Assembly: GCA_910579685.1 (NCBI GenBank)
Contig: CAJTVN010000011.1
Span: 24,967-88,966, forward strand
From: an uncultured Lachnospiraceae bacterium
GTDB lineage: Bacteria; Bacillota; Clostridia; Lachnospirales; Lachnospiraceae
Direction: 5' to 3'
DNA: 64,000 bases
Made by a program: the position numbers and the translations under genes. Every line of letters starts with the position of its first letter. Position 1 is the first letter of the stretch. Under the pieces are notes generated by a model. It had not been told where the DNA came from, made no database searches, and saw only the letters and a list, made by a program, of their open reading frames with translations. Positions 51,149-61,200 of this stretch are shown one piece after another.

Positions 51149-52134
51149 ATAATATCCTCGTATTTCATCCGGACCAGCGCATGTTCCATCACCACGTTTT
51201 TTCCCTCGCCGCCTCCCAAAAGCTCATGCAGCTCCTCCATGGCACTGGATGAGATTGCGGCAAAATTCTGATTCACCGTGTTCATCTGTTTTCCCACATA
51301 ACCCATGAGCACAATCCCGTCAAACCCGCAGACCGGGCGGAAAATATCCATCTGGATCAGGGCCTTCATGGCCCCGATCGCCATCAGATCGGAGGCGCAG
51401 ACCACCACGTCGTTTTCCCTGGCATATTTCATGGTGATATTTCTGGCCTGCAGCTCGGAAAAGTCCCCGTTTTTGACCAGTATTTTAAGATCCTTCTCCC
51501 GTCCCAGCCGCTCCATGCCCTGAATCCGCTGCTGTGTCACATAGCCGTTGCTCTTTCCCGCAATATAGAGTATGCTCTTTGACGGCTCATTTCCCTCGAC
51601 GGTTTTTTTTGCCACGTCATATTGTGCCCTGCAATGGTCAATTCCTATACAGGAAGTGCTCGCATTCACAAACGGCGCATCCACCACCACGCATTTAAAC
51701 TCCTGCGAGGCAATCATCTCATGCAGCACCGCATCCTGCCTGGTAATCCCATAAATTATGATACCGGCAATGCTCTGCGATTTCAGGTATCTGGTGATCT
51801 CCTCCGCCGTCTTTCCCTGGAACATAAAGAAAAACAGAGTGATCACATCCAGGTTTAACTCCATGGCCTTTTTGAGCGCTCCTGAAATATACTGCATGTC
51901 GATTTCATCCTTGGCGTTCGTGCTCAGATTGCTGTTGATAAGGAGCGCAACCCTGCCCGCCTGCTTGGAGGAAAGCGCCGCCGCAACAGAATTTGGCACA
52001 AAGTTCAGCTCCTCCACGGATCTCGTCACTTTATCTTTGGTTTCTTCGCTTACGTTCGGATAATTGTTCAGAACCTTGGAAACAGTGGAAATAGCCACTC
52101 CTGCGTGTCTTGCAACATCTCTGATCGATACCAT
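51142..52134 (-). CDS. LacI family transcriptional regulator
   Basis: 330 residues. The helix-turn-helix and hinge MVSIRDVARHAGVAISTVSK, VLNNYPNVSEETKDKV and NSVAAALSSKQ are followed by a periplasmic-binding-like effector domain, which in this protein is somewhat divergent. It is encoded upstream of glgP in the same direction, separated by a structured gap, and both promoters carry GAAAACGNTTTC. A role in glucan metabolism with autoregulation is inferred. Confidence 0.94.
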   Translation of the reverse strand: MVSIRDVARHAGVAISTVSKVLNNYPNVSEETKDKVTRSVEELNFVPNSVAAALSSKQAGRVALLINSNLSTNAKDEIDMQYISGALKKAMELNLDVITLFFFMFQGKTAEEITRYLKSQSIAGIIIYGITRQDAVLHEMIASQEFKCVVVDAPFVNASTSCIGIDHCRAQYDVAKKTVEGNEPSKSILYIAGKSNGYVTQQRIQGMERLGREKDLKILVKNGDFSELQARNITMKYARENDVVVCASDLMAIGAMKALIQMDIFRPVCGFDGIVLMGYVGKQMNTVNQNFAAISSSAMEELHELLGGGEGKNVVMEHALVRMKYEDIIC

Positions 52135-52182
52135 TCAAACCCCTGCTTTCTTTTACAGACTTTTAATCACCCTAAATCGTAC

Positions 52183-52194
52183 AGAAAACGATTT
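52183..52194. promoter_or_regulatory. LacI-type operator at the regulator's own promoter
   Basis: GAAAACGATTTC, one base off the glgP site, lies at about +2 to +13 of the predicted transcript. Confidence 0.6.
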
Positions 52195-52202
52195 CCTCAG
52201 TA

Positions 52203-52231
52203 AGGATACTCCTGTAAGCAGAAAAAAGCAA
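52203..52231 (-). promoter_or_regulatory. Promoter of the LacI gene
   Basis: TTGCTT (52231-52226), 17 bp and TATCCT (52208-52203). Confidence 0.6.
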
Positions 52232-52283
52232 GGGGATACCGCACAAATTTTGTGCCATACCCCCTTGCATAACCCTTATTTTC

Positions 52284-52448
52284 CTAGTATAACCCAATTT
52301 AAATACCTTTCTGTTTCACGCAGGATAAATTTTCATCTGCAAGGCGGCTGAAAGAGGCGATGCCGGCAGCATCGTTGATTGAAGCCAACGCAGCAGATGG
52401 GAATTTAGGCAAGTGAAACGTAAGGTTATTTAAATCGGGTTATACTAG
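52284..52448. mobile_element. MITE-like imperfect palindrome
   Basis: Terminal inverted repeats of 21 bp (CTAGTATAACCC...TTAAAT and its complement, one mismatch) bound a 165-bp sequence whose interior also pairs (GTTTCAC/GTGAAAC, CATCTGC/GCAGATG, CGATGC/GCATCG). It is non-coding. The right end contains the TAG stop of the next gene, which suggests insertion into its 3' end. Confidence 0.65.
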
Positions 52449-53014
52449 ATACGCTCGTCAAACCTTTCGTAGGACCATTCCCTCATCCTTTCCATCTCAT
52501 CCGCCATCTGCCGGCCATCCGCTACGGAATCCTGCGCCAGCTCTTCCAGGGGTTGTCCCTCCTCGGCCATCTTCTCCAGCGCCTCTTCCATCTCGTCAAG
52601 CGCTTCTGTGAGAACGCCCTCTTCTTCGTCCAGGCCAAGAGCCTCCCTGGCAATCTCCTCTTTCCTCTCCTCCGGTGTCTTTGGCTTCTGCTTTTTGACC
52701 GCCTCGGCATTCTGATCGCCCCGCTCCTTTGCCTCGTCCAGAATATGGAACGCCTGCTCATTGTTGTAGGCGGCTCTGGCCGTCGCAATCTCATCCTCGT
52801 AGGTATGGAACATTTCCAGCTTCCTCTCAATCTCTTCCAGGGTAGCGCATTCCCTGTTTTTCAGATTCTCCTTCTTCTGCGTCCAAAAAGCGATCTGCCT
52901 TTCACTCTTTTCCTTCCTCTCCTGCCTCTGTGCGGCGCTTTTTAACCCGACGCCATTTCGTATGGAATTCATGTGATTCAAGATTCCGTCCATATTCTTC
53001 CCGCCGATATGCAA
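52445..53014 (-). CDS. Coiled-coil protein of unknown function
   Basis: 189 residues, highly charged and almost entirely helical: an N-terminal segment (MDGILNHMNSIRNGVGLKSA), then long Glu/Lys/Arg-rich helices (KLEMFHTYEDEIATARAAYN, LTEALDEMEEALEKMAEEG). No signal peptide or membrane span. No family recognised. A TTG start at 53014 is chosen because GGAGGTGAATCAT gives ideal spacing; an ATG seven codons later is the alternative. The stop codon lies within the terminal repeat of the MITE-like element, so the original C terminus may have been longer. Confidence 0.7.
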   Translation of the reverse strand: MHIGGKNMDGILNHMNSIRNGVGLKSAAQRQERKEKSERQIAFWTQKKENLKNRECATLEEIERKLEMFHTYEDEIATARAAYNNEQAFHILDEAKERGDQNAEAVKKQKPKTPEERKEEIAREALGLDEEEGVLTEALDEMEEALEKMAEEGQPLEELAQDSVADGRQMADEMERMREWSYERFDERI

Positions 53015-53169
53015 AATGATTCACCTCCAAATGATACAATTGCTCTGTCTCTCACTTATGCTATCGGCATTTTACAAAGATTCTTATGCCTGATGGCACG
53101 AAAACCGCTTCCCGTGCAATGAAAAGCGTCTGGACAGGCTATATGGAATCATTGCCAATTACACGTACA

Positions 53170-53595
53170 TCACGCATTGCCTCCGGCATATTTCCTCAGA
53201 TATCCTTGGGCTGTCTCCCCGTCAAGTGAAAAGTGCTTCTGCAGCTTTTCCTTGATTCTTGTCTCCGCAATTCCTTCCTCCATGTAATCCAGAATCAGAA
53301 TCCGGATTCCCTGCTCAATTCCCTGTTCAATTCCTTCTTTCAGTATATCTTCTCTCCAGTCTTCCATGGCTTTGCACATATTGATCCCGTCTCCTTCCCT
53401 ATAACTTCCTTTTCTCTTCAAAAAATCCGGTTTGTTTATCAGAACGCTGACCGCATCAAAGGTATCCTCATCCATCTTCCGTATCCGCTCTGGCCTAAGC
53501 ACCTCCCTTCCATGGTACAGACTTCCATTGATAAAGTCAGCAAATTTATCCGGTTTTTCCAGATAATCGCACATTACGTTACTCTTTTGTCCCAT
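53170..53595 (-). pseudogene. Internally deleted Rpn/PD-(D/E)XK family gene
   Basis: 141 codons, intact frame, GGGGAGGAAGC before the ATG. The N terminus MGQKSNVMCDYLEKPDKFAD is followed by INGSLYHGREVLRPERIRKM and then jumps to the C-terminal regulatory part, with EDWREDILKEGIEQGIEQGI and a small helical tail. Full-length relatives are about 300 residues and have the PD-(D/E)XK catalytic core between these parts, which is missing here. It may be inert or persist as a binding fragment. Confidence 0.75.
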
Positions 53596-53824
53596 GCTTC
53601 CTCCCCATTCATCAAAGTTCAACCCAATTGGAAATGCAGGCAGATCCGCCTCAAATGAAAAATCTGTAAGTCGACTAACTAGATAGAATTTCCAATACGC
53701 TTTAGACAGAAAGATAATAACATAATTTCAAAGGATAAATCAATAAATTTCTTGAAGTTTATAATGTTTTAACATATATTAATTATTATACCCCCGCACC
53801 CTAACGCCCTGCCTTCGAATTCTG

Positions 53825-54514
53825 TTGACAGCGTTTCGCGTTTCCCATACAATACGCTATTGGATCGGTGCGGAACGTTATATAAAGGAAGTCCGGCCGG
53901 ATTATGAAATTACAACCGACGGTACCCTTGTCCATTCTTGCGGAAAACAGATTTACAGCTGCGGCATGGACGCCGGATCCGCAAATCAAATCATCCATGA
54001 GCTGCTCTTAAAAAATCCAGAGGCAGAGATAACCGTTTCGTCCGGACGCCAGGTATTCTGGAACAGCCTCCACATAGCGGAATCCGAAAAATTGCACAAA
54101 GCAATCTATCATGATTATGCAGAGCCCTTATCCGGCCAGATCAACAAAATAGCGGCAGAGCTTTCCGATCCCGGCAAAGCCGCAGAAATCGCAAGAAAAT
54201 ATCACTGCCGCCTGCAAAGCTACCGGGGAGAGAACCTATATGCGTTCCTTCCGGAAAACTCAGGCAAAATTCAGGCAATTCTGGAATTGACGAAATTACT
54301 GGACATCTCTCTAAAAGAAATCGTATCCTTTGGCGATGATTTAAACGATATGGAAATGCTCCGGATCTGCGGCAGGGGCGTGGCTGTTTCCAACGCCGTT
54401 ATGGAGGTCAAAGCTGCCGCCGACTGGATCACCCTTTCAAATGACGAGGACGGCGTGGCAGACTGGATCGAAAGACATATTCTGCCTGCGTGTCCTCTTT
54501 ACAAAAAGGCATAA
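53825..54514 (+). pseudogene. N-terminally truncated Cof-type HAD hydrolase
   Basis: About 229 codons. The cap and C-terminal HAD motifs are present (ITTDGTLVH, then IVSFGDDLNDMEMLRICGRG and VSNAVMEVKAAADWIT), but the N-terminal FDLDGT nucleophile motif is absent and only a TTG without a ribosome site is available. The frame enters near ERYIKEVRPDYEITTDG, which is normally about 40-50 residues into the protein. Probably a decayed gene. Confidence 0.75.
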
Positions 54515-54522
54515 ACTCCAGC

Positions 54523-56259
54523 TTATGAACTGCCGACCAGCACCTTTTTCCCATAGAAAGCAAACCCATATTTTCGTATACGATCCTCAGAAATCCCTTT
54601 GGCAATAAGATTCGCCTGATAGCCTTTCTCCTCAATTTGGCGGAGCGCTTCTTTCACCGTGTCTGACAATTCTTTTTCACCCGTACTCTGTACTTTAAAT
54701 TCGATAATGACAGCATCCTCTGCCGACGATCCCGTTTCCGCTGCTCCTCTGGGTTCCAGCATAATGTCGTATCTTCCAAATCCACTTTCACGGTTCGATG
54801 TGATCACGTACCTGTCAGACAGCTCAACCGTAAGCCCCAGTACAAATCCATGATAAAAGCGTTCCGTTTCTTCCTCTGACGGGCTTTTCCCCGTATCAAA
54901 ATAGCTGAATGACTGCAGGGCGACCTTATTCATATAAGTGTTCATCCCCTCAACATCTCCATTCATCAGCGCCTGAAGAAATGCATTACTCACCCTGCGG
55001 CATCCCTCAAACCAGCCTTCAATCATCTGTTCGAACATCACCTGTACTTCCAGATTCGTAAGTTTTAAGTCAAATTCCGCTTTGCGCCGCATGATATTAA
55101 ATTGATAATTCACAATCTTCAAATATCCGCTTGCGAGAAGAAGGCTCCACACCGCACCATCTCCTTTGCCTAACTGATCAAAAACAATCTGCTCATCAAA
55201 TGTGGTTCTGAATCCTTCGCCCCTGAGCAAGGCTTCCATGGTCATTTTAATCTCCGGGCTTCCTTTCCGGATCAGCTCCCCAATCAGATTGTTGCTGCTG
55301 GTATTGGCCCAATAAATGCCAACCTCCCTTTTATCAAGGAAATTAATAATAGACCAGGGGTTATAAATATCTTTTCTCTCCCCGAAAGAGAAACCGTCGT
55401 ACCAATCCTTTACCTGTTGTTCCCGGTCGGACAGACCGTACTCTTTCAGTGCCGCAGACACTTCTTCCTGCGTAAATCCAAAACAATCCTCATACTTCTT
55501 TGAGGTTGTTGTCACTACCTCAAGATTGTTCAAATCCGAAAAGACGGACTCTTTGCTGATTCTTGTAATGCCCGTCATAATCCCTCGTTCCAGGCAGGGA
55601 TTTGTCTTAAAAGTAGAATGAAACAGGTTTCTGATAAAGTCTGCCAGTTCCTTCCAATATCCGTTCACATAGGCTTCCTGCATGGGTGTATCATATTCGT
55701 CCAAGAGAATGATAACCTTTTTCCTGTAATATCTCATCAGATAATCAGATAAGGCATTCAGAGAATCCGCCGCAAGAAAATCCTCCATATCCGCCGACAC
55801 TTTCCGATAGGATATCTTTTCATTTTCGTTTAGCACATCGCTCTCTAACAGGAAATCAAATTTATTATACAGGTCTGTAATGATCTGACAGATTCTTTTT
55901 CTGGTACCCAAAAAGGAGGTTTCTTTCACCTTTGCAAAACTGAGGGCAATCACAGGCCACGTTCCCTGCAGCTTACGGTATTTATAATCCACGCCAGGAG
56001 ATTTTACGTCAGCGGATTTTTCCCGCCATATGGACAATCCCTCGAAAAGCTCGCCCCTGCCCGCATATTCCAGAGAAAAAAATTTCTCCAGCATACTCAT
56101 ATTCAGTGTTTTCCCGAACCTTCTCGGCCTTGTGATCAACGTCACATCATCATCCGTTTCCCACCACTGCCTGATGAAATCGGTTTTATCCACATAGAAA
56201 TTATGATTCATCCTTACTTTTTCAAAATCCTGCTTTCCTATACCGATTCTTTTTGCCAT
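54523..56259 (-). CDS. AAA-ATPase-like/PD-(D/E)XK nuclease superfamily protein
   Basis: 578 residues. N-terminal PF09820-type ATPase (DKTDFIRQWWETDDDVTLIT, P-loop variant RPRRFGKTLNMSML, Walker B VIILLDEYDTPMQEAY), and a C-terminal PD-(D/E)XK domain (FGRYDIMLEP, AVIIEFKVQSTGEKEL). This class is abundant in Bacteroides and Clostridia; its role is unproved, with mobile-element or defence links proposed. AAAGGAG precedes the ATG. It lies 27 bp after the ADP-ribosylglycohydrolase gene and may be the last gene of the accessory operon. Confidence 0.9.
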   Translation of the reverse strand: MAKRIGIGKQDFEKVRMNHNFYVDKTDFIRQWWETDDDVTLITRPRRFGKTLNMSMLEKFFSLEYAGRGELFEGLSIWREKSADVKSPGVDYKYRKLQGTWPVIALSFAKVKETSFLGTRKRICQIITDLYNKFDFLLESDVLNENEKISYRKVSADMEDFLAADSLNALSDYLMRYYRKKVIILLDEYDTPMQEAYVNGYWKELADFIRNLFHSTFKTNPCLERGIMTGITRISKESVFSDLNNLEVVTTTSKKYEDCFGFTQEEVSAALKEYGLSDREQQVKDWYDGFSFGERKDIYNPWSIINFLDKREVGIYWANTSSNNLIGELIRKGSPEIKMTMEALLRGEGFRTTFDEQIVFDQLGKGDGAVWSLLLASGYLKIVNYQFNIMRRKAEFDLKLTNLEVQVMFEQMIEGWFEGCRRVSNAFLQALMNGDVEGMNTYMNKVALQSFSYFDTGKSPSEEETERFYHGFVLGLTVELSDRYVITSNRESGFGRYDIMLEPRGAAETGSSAEDAVIIEFKVQSTGEKELSDTVKEALRQIEEKGYQANLIAKGISEDRIRKYGFAFYGKKVLVGSS

Positions 56260-56286
56260 ATCCGCCTCTCCTTTTGCAGCCGCCTC

Positions 56287-57066
56287 TTACACATTCACGA
56301 TTCCATACAGTGTATCGTCCAGATATTTCTTTAACAGCGCATCCGCATCCAGCCCGGTGCCTTTGTAGTATTCTTCCGCAATCCCGCCGCCAATCGCACA
56401 CAGCGTGTCCGTATCGCAGGGAAGAGAAAAAACATTCCTCAAAAATGATACATAATCCTCACTCTCAATAAAGCATCGGATTGCCGCCGGAACACTGCCC
56501 TGACAGCTCTCACTCCATTGATAGACATCCCGGTAATCTTCAAGCTTCCTGTCTGCGCCATATTTATAGGAATCAGACGGATACTGATATACGGCATAAT
56601 TTAAAATATCCTCTTTGGAGGCCCCTGTCCTTGCCATATAGATACATTTGGCAGTCACTACCGCCCCTTTCATCCCTTCCGGATGATTGTGTGTACATTC
56701 CGCTGATTTAACGGCCCATTCTTCCACTTCCTTTTCCGAATTGAAGTGTTCCCCTATATAAGAGCATCTCATGGCAGAGCCGTTTCCGTAACTCCCATAT
56801 GCCTCTGCGTTATCATACCGAAGCCACATCCGGAATTTCCCGCCATATCCGGCATGCGGATATTTATCCCCGAATTCCCTATAGGAATCGGCAAATGGAA
56901 TATGGTTCCTTACTGCCAGCTTGGCTGCTAATGTCATCACGGTATCATCCGTGAAGACGCATTTGTCGGTAAATAATTCACAATTGTGATAATTCAAATC
57001 TTTTGGCCGGTTAAATTCATATTGCGAGCCGGCTATATCACCTAAAATTGCTCCTATAACTGCCAT
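56287..57066 (-). CDS. ADP-ribosylglycohydrolase family protein (DraG-like)
   Basis: 259 residues. It begins with the family signature GAILGDIAGSQYEFN, then TDDTVMTLA with metal-binding Asp residues, and CDTDTLCAIGGGIAEEYY near the C terminus supplying the second metal site. The family removes ADP-ribose from proteins or other acceptors. GGAAGGAG lies 6 nt before the ATG. It follows the small gene at 57115 by 48 bp with no terminator, so it may be co-transcribed with the HerA-nuclease operon. Confidence 0.93.
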   Translation of the reverse strand: MAVIGAILGDIAGSQYEFNRPKDLNYHNCELFTDKCVFTDDTVMTLAAKLAVRNHIPFADSYREFGDKYPHAGYGGKFRMWLRYDNAEAYGSYGNGSAMRCSYIGEHFNSEKEVEEWAVKSAECTHNHPEGMKGAVVTAKCIYMARTGASKEDILNYAVYQYPSDSYKYGADRKLEDYRDVYQWSESCQGSVPAAIRCFIESEDYVSFLRNVFSLPCDTDTLCAIGGGIAEEYYKGTGLDADALLKKYLDDTLYGIVNV

Positions 57067-57114
57067 GGTATCTCCTTCCCAAAAATTCCTATTCTCCGTT
57101 TGTATTCGGATCCT

Positions 57115-57393
57115 CTATTTAAGCACCACACTGTATTTATTGATGTCCTTTTTATTAAAATCCGGCAGTCCCCTGACATAATTTGCAATGGCTTTAGAAA
57201 AAATGTTGAAATTCTTTTCAGTAAACTGACCGTCGTCAATCATCTGAAAGCATTGCTTTCTTTTTCCGTTAACCGTTACAAAAAACTCCACGGAGAAACT
57301 TGACGAACTTACTGTCGCTTTCAGCTCTACCGTATCGTAGTTCGGCACAAGCGTTTTCATTTGTTCCGCTAAAAAGTGTTCTAACTTCGCCAT
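57115..57393 (-). CDS. Small protein of unknown function, candidate immunity protein
   Basis: 92 residues, no signal or membrane span: MAKLEHFLAEQMKTLVPNYD, alternating beta-type segments (VELKATVSSSSFSVEFFVTV), then helices (KNFNIFSKAIANYVRGLPD). I do not recognise a family with certainty. An AAGGAGG site precedes it. It lies 14 nt after the nuclease gene, the position usually taken by the specific immunity protein of a polymorphic nuclease toxin. That function is inference from position and size only. Confidence 0.75.
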   Translation of the reverse strand: MAKLEHFLAEQMKTLVPNYDTVELKATVSSSSFSVEFFVTVNGKRKQCFQMIDDGQFTEKNFNIFSKAIANYVRGLPDFNKKDINKYSVVLK

Positions 57394-57407
57394 CCTGATT
57401 CGCCTCC

Positions 57408-58229
57408 TTACTGATTCTCAATAATGACACTTGTCCGATAATTAACCCCGTCTTTGCCTTTATAGGTGATATAAACGGTGGTTTCCGCAAGGGTCCCATC
57501 TTCCTCATATTCTTCTTTGACAGAAGAAATCTCGCCGCCTGTTTCCTTCAGCCGGTCTTGAACGATTTCTTTTCCGCTCTCCGGAACCTCGTCTCTGAGA
57601 GAACCGTCCAGATTATTATCGAACCTGAACACGGTGTCCTTTCCGTCTGCCGTAATGGTTACGGTAATTATATCGGGACGTTCACAATCTCCGCTATAAG
57701 TTATTTCCGTCTTTGTGGTTACATCCTTTTCCTCATCCAAAGCCGTCTTAATTTCATTTTCCATACGTTTATAATCGCTCTGGTTGATTTTGGAATCCAT
57801 GGGGACAAGATTGCCAATGCCTCCGTCGCCGTTCAAATCACGGCCTATGATGTGACCGCCCTGGTCGTCCGGTCTGCGGTCTTCGCCTCCCGCCCTCCGT
57901 TGGGCTTCACTGTCACGGGGATTTTCCGGACTCCTTATAGGCTTTGCCTCACAATTGATAATTCTTCCGTTTTCATCCGTTGTGTAAATGTTCCCATTTA
58001 GCTCGTAAGTCGTGTCAGGCTGGAGTTTACCGTCAATGCTATAGATCTTACCGTTGTCATCACGAAGTTCTTCGCCCTCTTCGATATCGCCGTCAAAAAA
58101 ATTATCCCAAAAGGCTTGGACCTCCTCAAAAGATATCTCTTTTTCAGGCTTTATTTCCCTGAAAGCCTCGGATTTTTGTATGCTTCGTTCCGCTTCCGCT
58201 ATCTCTGTTTTGTGTTCAAACCCAGACAT
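57408..58229 (-). CDS. DNA/RNA non-specific endonuclease, toxin-like
   Basis: 273 residues. Residues about 1-115 are an acidic N-terminal part with a short beta repeat (ELNGNIYTTDENGRIINCEA). The nuclease domain follows (about 120-215): EDRRPDDQGGHIIGRDLNGD with the catalytic His, then IGNLVPMDSKINQSDYKRME, both as in the Endonuclea_NS_2 group common as polymorphic toxin tips. No signal peptide, LXG or long delivery domain is present. The ATG shares its A with the stop of the HerA gene (TGATG), so translation is coupled. A tightly linked small gene follows. Confidence 0.88.
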   Translation of the reverse strand: MSGFEHKTEIAEAERSIQKSEAFREIKPEKEISFEEVQAFWDNFFDGDIEEGEELRDDNGKIYSIDGKLQPDTTYELNGNIYTTDENGRIINCEAKPIRSPENPRDSEAQRRAGGEDRRPDDQGGHIIGRDLNGDGGIGNLVPMDSKINQSDYKRMENEIKTALDEEKDVTTKTEITYSGDCERPDIITVTITADGKDTVFRFDNNLDGSLRDEVPESGKEIVQDRLKETGGEISSVKEEYEEDGTLAETTVYITYKGKDGVNYRTSVIIENQ

Positions 58230-61200
58230 CAAAATAGTCCCCTTTCTCTTTTGAAAACTTCCGTAAAGCGTTTCCATACATTCCGATACTCCTCGTCTCT
58301 GATGGCCCTTTCATTGATTAATAAAGCCAGCAGTATATCAATCTGCCGATTGGAATACCCACGGACGGACGGTTTTAATTCTTCTGCGACCGAACGGCTC
58401 CATTCTTCAATACTGCCATAATGTCCGGACTGATCCATGGCTTTCCCTGCGTCAAAAAACTCATAGACAAATTGCCTTAACTTCTCAACGGCGTTATCCT
58501 TTTCGCAGTCCACATACTCCAGAAACTTACCTTTGACAGATACGTCGATTTTGGAATGTATAACGGATTGTCGCAGCTTTCGGATATCCACCCGGTCTCC
58601 CTTTCGGTAAATTTCTTTACACATGATACATTCCAGGAGGGATTTTTCTATTTCTTCTTTTTGGGCTCTCTTTTTTTTTTCGCACCGGCTGCTTTGACCA
58701 AGCGGCTCATCGCCAGATTGATATTCGTCGATCATGCACAGCACAGGCTCCAGCCAGTCACTCTGAGTTATGGATGCTGCGCCGCGTTCAAACCGGGAAA
58801 TCTCAACGATTTGATCGTCATTTAGCCCGGCGGCCTTTCCAACCAGTTCCCGGTCGGAATAATCAGACAGTTTCATAATTATTTTGGTATTCGTGTTGCG
58901 GATAACCGAAAGATCCAGCAGCCCGGGGGACTGGTCCGCTATAATAAATCCCTCTCCGTAGGTACGCATCTCCGCAATGGAATTTGAGAGCATTTCCACT
59001 GATTTTCCCACCAGGTTTGAGCTTTCGCCGGACTGTTCAAAAGATGTCTTTCTCAGCAGATTATGCGCTTCTTCCAACACGGTAATATGCCTTAATTCAG
59101 AATTCTGCCCGGGGCAGGAACCCTTTGTTCTCTGATCCATCCTGTGCTCCTGCAGTTTAAGAACCAGAATCCCCATAATCAAAGATTTGGTTTCGGATGA
59201 GCCGACACGGCTTAAATCCACGATCACGTTTCTGTCAAAAAGCGCTTCGTCGTCCAAATCATCACAGGAAAAAATAAGCCCGTTAATTCCGTTGGTCAGG
59301 GATTTTAATCTCGTCACCAGCGATCCCGTGTAATCCCCCTTATTGTCGTCGGAATAATCGCTTTGCGCCAAAACCTTCCTTATTTCTTTTACAACATCGC
59401 CAAAGGAGGGAAACAGTTTTTCCCCATGCGTATTTTGAGAGGTTTCCAGGTCCCACCCGGCCGCCGCATAGGCGCGTTCCACGGAATCCTTTAATATGGC
59501 GGGCATGGCCGCATACATGGGCCAGCATACATTAAATATCTCCACCAGTCTGTCCATATGTTCCAATACATGTATGCTGTCAGGAAATCGGAATGGATTG
59601 ATTTTCAGAAGCTCCATCTCTTCCATCAGAGGGTTCGTTCCGTAGGCAGTCACTCCTTTTCGTTTTCCAAGCACATCTTTGTACTCCCCCTTGGCAGGTT
59701 CCACGACCAGAAAGGTTACCTTTTCTCTTGCCAGAGAGTCTATGATCTTATATATGGCATTCGTTTTCCCGGCGCCTGTAGACCCTGTAATGAAGGTATG
59801 CTTTGTGAGCTCCTGTTTTGACAGCGCGATTCTCTGTTCCGGTACCTTTTTCCTCATGTGGTACCCGCAGCCCACCTCCAGGTCCAATGTAAGATCAAGC
59901 AAAGAATGAGGTTCCCTGCCAAAAGGGACCACTTCCAGCACGGGCAGTCCACTGACGGATTTTCGGGGAAAATTCAATGCCCTGGCAAGTTCCTTCCCGG
60001 ACAAAGGCGTTGTGGGCGTTACCAGTGTCGGATACATGAACCATTCGTCCTCCAGAGCGGGTTTTAAGCCAAATACCGGATGCTGTAATTTCTGAACGCT
60101 GGCAAGAATGGTCCTTGCATCATCCGCCTCAATATCTCCATCCCAAAAACTGATTGCCGGGTCACTGATATAAGATTTCTCCCCCTGGGTAAGCGCAAGA
60201 TACATATGTGCGACATTATTTGCAATCACAGGGCTGGCAGAAATCACATAAGAGGCAAATTCCCACATACCCAAAGCGGCGCTCTCCTCAATTCTTCTTA
60301 ATTGAGAATCAATGACTTCCAGGGTGTGCTTTACGCCATAATTGGTATATGTCTGAGTTATACTCTCATTTTTTCCGATCTGGGCAGTTACGTTGGACGA
60401 CCTTGCAAAAGACATTCCAAAGTTAGCCGATGCATTAAACCCGGAGCTGACTCCCTTGGATTCATTCGTTCCTGCGGGAAAACCGTTGTCTCCCCCCTGG
60501 TTCCTATGGATTGATGTTCCCGCCGTCAGATTTACAACCGAATGAATCCCTGCGCCTACCCCTAAATTTACGCCGAAATTGGCCGACGAAGATATCCCGT
60601 CAGATTCATTGTACGTGTATCCGGTCTGCCAGCCCGCATACGGTGCCAGGGCGGTATAAAGCTCATAAAGCCTGTTTTTGTTCTCCAACTGATTTCGGAC
60701 AGGCTTCGCAAGGAGAACCATGATATATTCCTGAGAGGAATCCGCCGGAACAATTCCATCCAGCAGCTTTTCCATGCTCTGGCTGACGAAATCCTCCGAC
60801 TTTTCTGATGCGACATTTGATACCACCGCAACCGACTTTACTCCTGCCTTGGCGGAATCGTCATAAATATTTTTGAGACATTCCGGAATCCCCACGCCAT
60901 AATCCCTGTCCTGGGAATTCATTTCCTTTACATCCGTTCCCGGGAAGTTTCCCTTTATTGCCCCGATCATACGGGAATAATACTTATCGGCAATTGCGGG
61001 TTCCGACCACCGTTCATTGGTATTGGCCACGCCAATATAGACCCGGCAATTGTCCTTTGTCCTCTGGTAAATCAGAGCAATATTGCAGTCCTCTTCACTC
61101 AGCACATGGTACACGTTAACCAGCTTATCAAGGCTTTTCTCCTCGGAATCCCTTACCCACTTCGTAATTTCAAAGAAGCGGATTCTGTTGTCCGCATCAA

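Noticed and set aside
53632..53695. ATTGGAAAT/ATTTCCAAT inverted repeat upstream of the Rpn remnant
   Set aside because: Short arms, long AT-rich loop and no second copy; not distinguishable from chance.
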